Assembly (NCBI GenBank): GCA_029555885.1
Contig: JAKPQT010000500.1
Coordinates: forward strand, 1 to 9,234
DNA from: Chloroflexota bacterium
Lineage (GTDB): Bacteria > Chloroflexota > Anaerolineae > CG2-30-64-16
Direction of reading: 5' to 3'
Length of the DNA: 9,234 bases
The notes under the pieces were generated by a model, which did not search any database, was not told the origin of the DNA, and saw only the letters and a program-made list of their open reading frames with translations. Of the stretch, positions 6,847 through 9,234 are shown one piece after another (positions within the stretch are counted from its first letter, which is position 1; every line of letters begins with the position of its first letter). The position numbers and the translations under genes were made by a program.

Positions 6847-7923
6847 ATGACCAAGAGACTTTCCTCCCGCGAGCGTGTCCTGACCGCCTGCGCACACCGC
6901 GAGCCGGACCGGACGCCGTGCTGGCTGGGCGCATCTCCCGAATGGAAGGCGTTGGCACGCCAGTATCTCGGCCTACCCGACGATGAAAGCCTGCTCGTCT
7001 ACCTGGGCGACGATTTCCGCCGCGTCTATGCGCGCTACGCGGGCCCGGACCACGCGCACCCGACCAAGAACCTGACCCACCCCGATGCCACCTACCGCAC
7101 ACCTTTCGGCGTAGAGCGTTACGGCTACGGGTACGGGATGCCGCTCACGGCGCCGCTGCGGCACGCAACGACCGTCGCTGAGGTGGACGCCTACCCCTGG
7201 CCGGACCCGGAGTGGATGGACCCCTCCCAGGTCCGCGCGGATGCGCTGCAATACGGCCGGGAGTATGCCATCCTCGGCGGCGACTGGTCGCCCTTCTGGC
7301 ACGACGCGATCGACCTGGTCGACTTCGACGGCCTCATCTTCCTGATGCACGACCATCCAGAGGCCGCGGAGGCGGTATTCCGCCACTGCGCGGACTACTA
7401 CCTGGACGTCAGCCGCCGCATCTTCGAGGCCAGCGGCGACGCCATCGACATCTTCTTCATCGGCAACGACCTCGGCGCGCAGACCGGCCCCCTGGTCAAC
7501 CCAAAGATGTTCCGGCGCTTCATCCTGCCCCAGCTTGCGCGCTTCGTGGACCTGGGGCACGAGTTCGGCAAGCTCGTCATCCTGCACTGCGACGGCGCAA
7601 TTCGCCACTTCCTGCCAGACCTCATCGCCATCGGCCTGGACGGCGTACAGTCCGTCCAGCCCTACTGCACCGGCATGAGCCTGCCGGAACTCAAACGCGA
7701 TTTCGGCAGCCAGTTAACTTTCATGGGCTGCATCGACAGCCAGGCGCTCATCGAAGGGACACGCGAGGCTGCGCGGCAACTCACCATCGACACGCTCAAT
7801 GTGATGATGCCGGGCGGCGGCTTCATCGCCTCCCCCAGCCACGATTACCTGCTGCCCGAAACACCGGTCGAAAACGTCATCGTCATGTACGAGACGATCA
7901 AGGAATGTGGGTGGTATGAGTGA
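6847..7923 (+). CDS. Uroporphyrinogen-decarboxylase (UroD) superfamily protein, possible methyltransferase
   Basis: A 358-residue TIM-barrel protein. The N-terminus SSRERVLTACAHREPDRTP (residues 6-24) is the hallmark of UroD-like proteins, a superfamily that includes HemE and the corrinoid methyltransferases MtaA and CmuA. Other typical segments are ILGGDWSPFW, IGNDLGAQTGPLVNPKMFRRFILP, HCDGAIRHFLPDLIAIGLDGVQSVQP and the end segment SHDYLLPETPVENVIVMYE. The motif at residues 247-250 is HCDG, whereas MtaA-type enzymes bind zinc with H-x-C, so standard zinc-thiol chemistry may be altered. It is not HemE: heme genes are absent nearby and the context is sugar metabolism. ATG 6847 is chosen because AGGA (6835-6838) lies 8 nt upstream and the product starts like relatives; ATGs at 6838 and 6841 are alternatives. 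It follows lacI by 73 nt and shares the operon with rhaM and a second UroD-like gene. Confidence 0.88.
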   Translation: MTKRLSSRERVLTACAHREPDRTPCWLGASPEWKALARQYLGLPDDESLLVYLGDDFRRVYARYAGPDHAHPTKNLTHPDATYRTPFGVERYGYGYGMPLTAPLRHATTVAEVDAYPWPDPEWMDPSQVRADALQYGREYAILGGDWSPFWHDAIDLVDFDGLIFLMHDHPEAAEAVFRHCADYYLDVSRRIFEASGDAIDIFFIGNDLGAQTGPLVNPKMFRRFILPQLARFVDLGHEFGKLVILHCDGAIRHFLPDLIAIGLDGVQSVQPYCTGMSLPELKRDFGSQLTFMGCIDSQALIEGTREAARQLTIDTLNVMMPGGGFIASPSHDYLLPETPVENVIVMYETIKECGWYE

Positions 7924-7927
7924 GAAC

Positions 7928-7998
7928 GTAAGGAATAACGAGCAATGAGTAACGAGTAACCAGTAATTTCTATTTACTCGTTACTCATTACTCATTCC
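7928..7998. repeat. GTAACGA-type heptad hairpin between the first UroD-like gene and rhaM
   Basis: Six consecutive 7-nt units run from 7928 to 7969 (GTAAGGA, ATAACGA, GCAATGA, GTAACGA, GTAACCA, GTAATTT). The opposite arm has TTACTCG, TTACTCA, TTACTCA (7974-7994). Arms 7940-7959 and 7974-7993 pair at 19 of 20 positions over a 14-nt loop. GGAAT (7932-7936) and ATTCC (7994-7998) extend the stem past a 3-nt bulge. It begins 4 nt after the stop of the upstream gene. Confidence 0.8.
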
Positions 7999-8046
7999 GC
8001 CCAACAGATTATCAGTCCGTCACTCGTCAACCAGGAGGTTCATCCC

Positions 8047-8370
8047 ATGCAACGCATCGGCCAGATCATCGGCGTCAAGCCAGAGAAGCTCGAGGAGTAC
8101 AAGCAGTACCATGCTGCGGTGTGGCCCGGCATCCTCGACATGATTACCCAGTGCAACATCCGCAACTACTCCATTTTCCACAAGGACGGGCTGCTGTTCG
8201 CCTACTTCGAGTACGTGGGCGACGACTACGCGGCGGACATGGCGAAGATGGCCGCGGACCCGCTCACGCAGAAGTGGTGGGATGTGATGAAGCCCATGCA
8301 GCAGCCGGTCGCCAACCGCGCCGAAGGCGAGTGGTGGGCGAATATGGAGGAAGTGTTTCATCTCGATTGA
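8047..8370 (+). CDS. rhaM: L-rhamnose mutarotase
   Basis: A 107-residue cytosolic enzyme that interconverts the alpha and beta anomers of L-rhamnose so that the isomerase receives the right form. Length and key residues match E. coli RhaM (104 residues): Tyr18 and the catalytic His22 in EEYKQYHAAVWP fall at the same positions, as does Tyr41 in RNYSIF. The WW pair (QKWWDVM) and the C-terminal MEEVFHLD also match. The ATG has a strong ribosome site, AGGAGGT (8033-8039), 7 nt upstream. No rhamnose isomerase, kinase or aldolase is visible here, so the remaining steps are encoded elsewhere or a non-phosphorylated route is used. It lies between two UroD-like genes. Confidence 0.95.
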   Translation: MQRIGQIIGVKPEKLEEYKQYHAAVWPGILDMITQCNIRNYSIFHKDGLLFAYFEYVGDDYAADMAKMAADPLTQKWWDVMKPMQQPVANRAEGEWWANMEEVFHLD

Positions 8371-8380
8371 TGAGCAAGGG

Positions 8381-8473
8381 GTAACGAGTAAAGCGTAAGG
8401 AGTAACGAGTAAGGACGAAAGGCGCATCGCCGCCTCACTCTTTACTCATTACTCGTTACTCCTTACTCATTAC
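8381..8473. repeat. GTAACGA-type heptad hairpin between rhaM and the second UroD-like gene
   Basis: Five exact-length 7-nt units run without slip from 8381 to 8415: GTAACGA, GTAAAGC, GTAAGGA, GTAACGA, GTAAGGA. The opposite arm, 8435-8473, holds TCACTCT, TTACTCA, TTACTCG, TTACTCC, TTACTCA, TTAC. An 18-bp segment pairs perfectly (8395-8412 with 8449-8466). A small GGCG-CAT-CGCC hairpin (8421-8431) sits within the loop. The unit is the same as in the gap before rhaM and differs from those at 1633 and 6731. Confidence 0.85.
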
Positions 8474-8487
8474 GAAACGGAGTAACG
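8454..8487 (+). promoter_or_regulatory. Possible ribosome-site masking helix upstream of the second UroD-like gene
   Basis: The ribosome site GGAG (8479-8482) lies inside GGAGTAACG (8479-8487). This is exactly complementary over 9 nt to CGTTACTCC (8454-8462) in the right arm of the heptad hairpin. In RNA the right arm could pair either with the left arm, leaving the ribosome site free, or with the ribosome site, hiding it. The pairing potential is seen; a regulatory role is inferred. Confidence 0.35.
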
Positions 8488-8491
8488 CACG

Positions 8492-9234
8492 ATGAGTACA
8501 ACAACCACCACCCGCACGACCGCCTGCCTTGCCAAACTCGACCGGATGAACAAGACGCTCCGGCACGAAGAGGCCGACCGGGTGCCCATCAGCGACTTCT
8601 ACTGGGGCAGCTTCCTCGAACGCTGGCGAGCAGACCTGGGGCTGCCCGCGGGCACGGACATCTACAAGTACTACGATCTCGACTGGACAGTGACGATCCC
8701 GAATCTTGACCCACACATCAAGCGGTTCGAGGTGCTGCGCGAAGACGAGAACGAGGTCGTGGTGCGCACGGGCTTCGAGGCGATCATCCGCAAGAAGCTG
8801 GCCGACCCCATGCCTGCGTTCCTTCATTTCGAGACGGACACCATGGAGAAGGTGGCTGCATTCCAGTTCGACGACCCGTGGGATGAGCGGCGCTGGTTCG
8901 CGGCCGGCGACAACCAGCTCGCAGGCGTCGGGGATGGCTTCGCGCGCAACTCTCCGCCGTGGATCGAGACCGTGAAGTTGCTCCACCCCGACATCCCGGT
9001 CTACGGCAGCGTCTGTGAGGCCCACGAGATGCTCTGGCGCATCGTCGGCTCGGAGAACGTCATGCTGTGGATCGGTCTCTATCCGGACGAGCTGGGCCGG
9101 TTCATCGAGCGCCTCGGGGAGTTCTGCGTCGAGTTGACGAAGGCCCAGATCAAGGCAGCCGGCGGCCTGATCGACGGCATGGTCGTCTGGGGCGACGTGG
9201 CGTACCGCAAGGACGTCTTCTTCTCCCCGCGCTA
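8492..9234 (+). CDS. Second uroporphyrinogen-decarboxylase (UroD) superfamily protein, 3' truncated
   Basis: The first 247 codons are in the window, with no stop before the edge. After a Thr-rich start, MNKTLRHEEADRVP (residues 19-32) is the UroD-like N-terminal motif. Later segments such as VYGSVCEAHEMLWRIVGSENVMLW and the near-terminal VVWGDVAYRKDVFFSPR fit the barrel strands of the same superfamily. The part that would show the metal or substrate residues (H-x-C region) is cut off. It differs widely from the UroD-like gene upstream, so it is a divergent paralogue and not a recent copy. The ATG has GGAG (8479-8482) 9 nt upstream. It closes the visible operon lacI, UroD-like, rhaM, UroD-like; the paired UroD-like proteins may act on the same substrate or as methyl donor and acceptor partners. 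Confidence 0.88.
   Translation, partial: MSTTTTTRTTACLAKLDRMNKTLRHEEADRVPISDFYWGSFLERWRADLGLPAGTDIYKYYDLDWTVTIPNLDPHIKRFEVLREDENEVVVRTGFEAIIRKKLADPMPAFLHFETDTMEKVAAFQFDDPWDERRWFAAGDNQLAGVGDGFARNSPPWIETVKLLHPDIPVYGSVCEAHEMLWRIVGSENVMLWIGLYPDELGRFIERLGEFCVELTKAQIKAAGGLIDGMVVWGDVAYRKDVFFSPR

Noticed and set aside
8381..8473. CRISPR array from the regularly spaced repeats
   Set aside because: Units are 7 nt with no spacers, and the two halves are reverse complements; this is a heptad hairpin.

Overview
The window is high-GC bacterial DNA with tightly packed genes and short gaps that hold inverted repeats. No rRNA, tRNA, CRISPR array or insertion sequence is visible. The gene types (RspA/ManD dehydratase, LacI regulator, uroporphyrinogen-decarboxylase-like proteins, L-rhamnose mutarotase, short UvrA) and the heptad-built intergenic hairpins would suit an environmental heterotroph. 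My best guess is Chloroflexota, but no phylogenetic marker is present, so this is weak.

Layout. (1) 3-1627, plus strand: the 3' part of an enolase-superfamily sugar-acid dehydratase, then an uncharacterised aldo/keto-reductase-like barrel protein, probably one transcript. (2) 1700-5367, minus strand: a two-gene unit of a U32-like barrel protein followed by a UvrA paralogue that lacks most of the UvrB-binding region. It converges on unit 1 at a long hairpin (1633-1712). (3) 5368-5678: a divergent control region with a 24-bp hairpin, a strong sigma70-type promoter towards the plus strand, two operator-like palindromes just after it, and a weaker promoter towards the minus strand. (4) 5679-9234, plus strand: lacI, a UroD-like gene, rhaM and a second UroD-like gene cut off by the window end. 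The gaps are 73, 123 and 121 nt and each carries an imperfect hairpin built from 7-nt units.

How the genes may work together. RhaM interconverts the anomers of L-rhamnose, ManD-type enzymes dehydrate sugar acids, and a LacI protein heads the operon, probably repressing its own promoter. This points to an inducible pathway for a plant or polysaccharide sugar. The role of the UroD-like pair is open. By family it could be corrinoid-linked methyl transfer, perhaps from methylated sugars, but no corrinoid protein is in view.

The most unusual features are the repeats. Four gaps carry hairpins made of degenerate heptamers. Two of these supply the last codons and stop of the adjoining gene (uvrA and lacI), one may mask the ribosome site of the second UroD-like gene, and a different hairpin element sits in frame inside uvrA.
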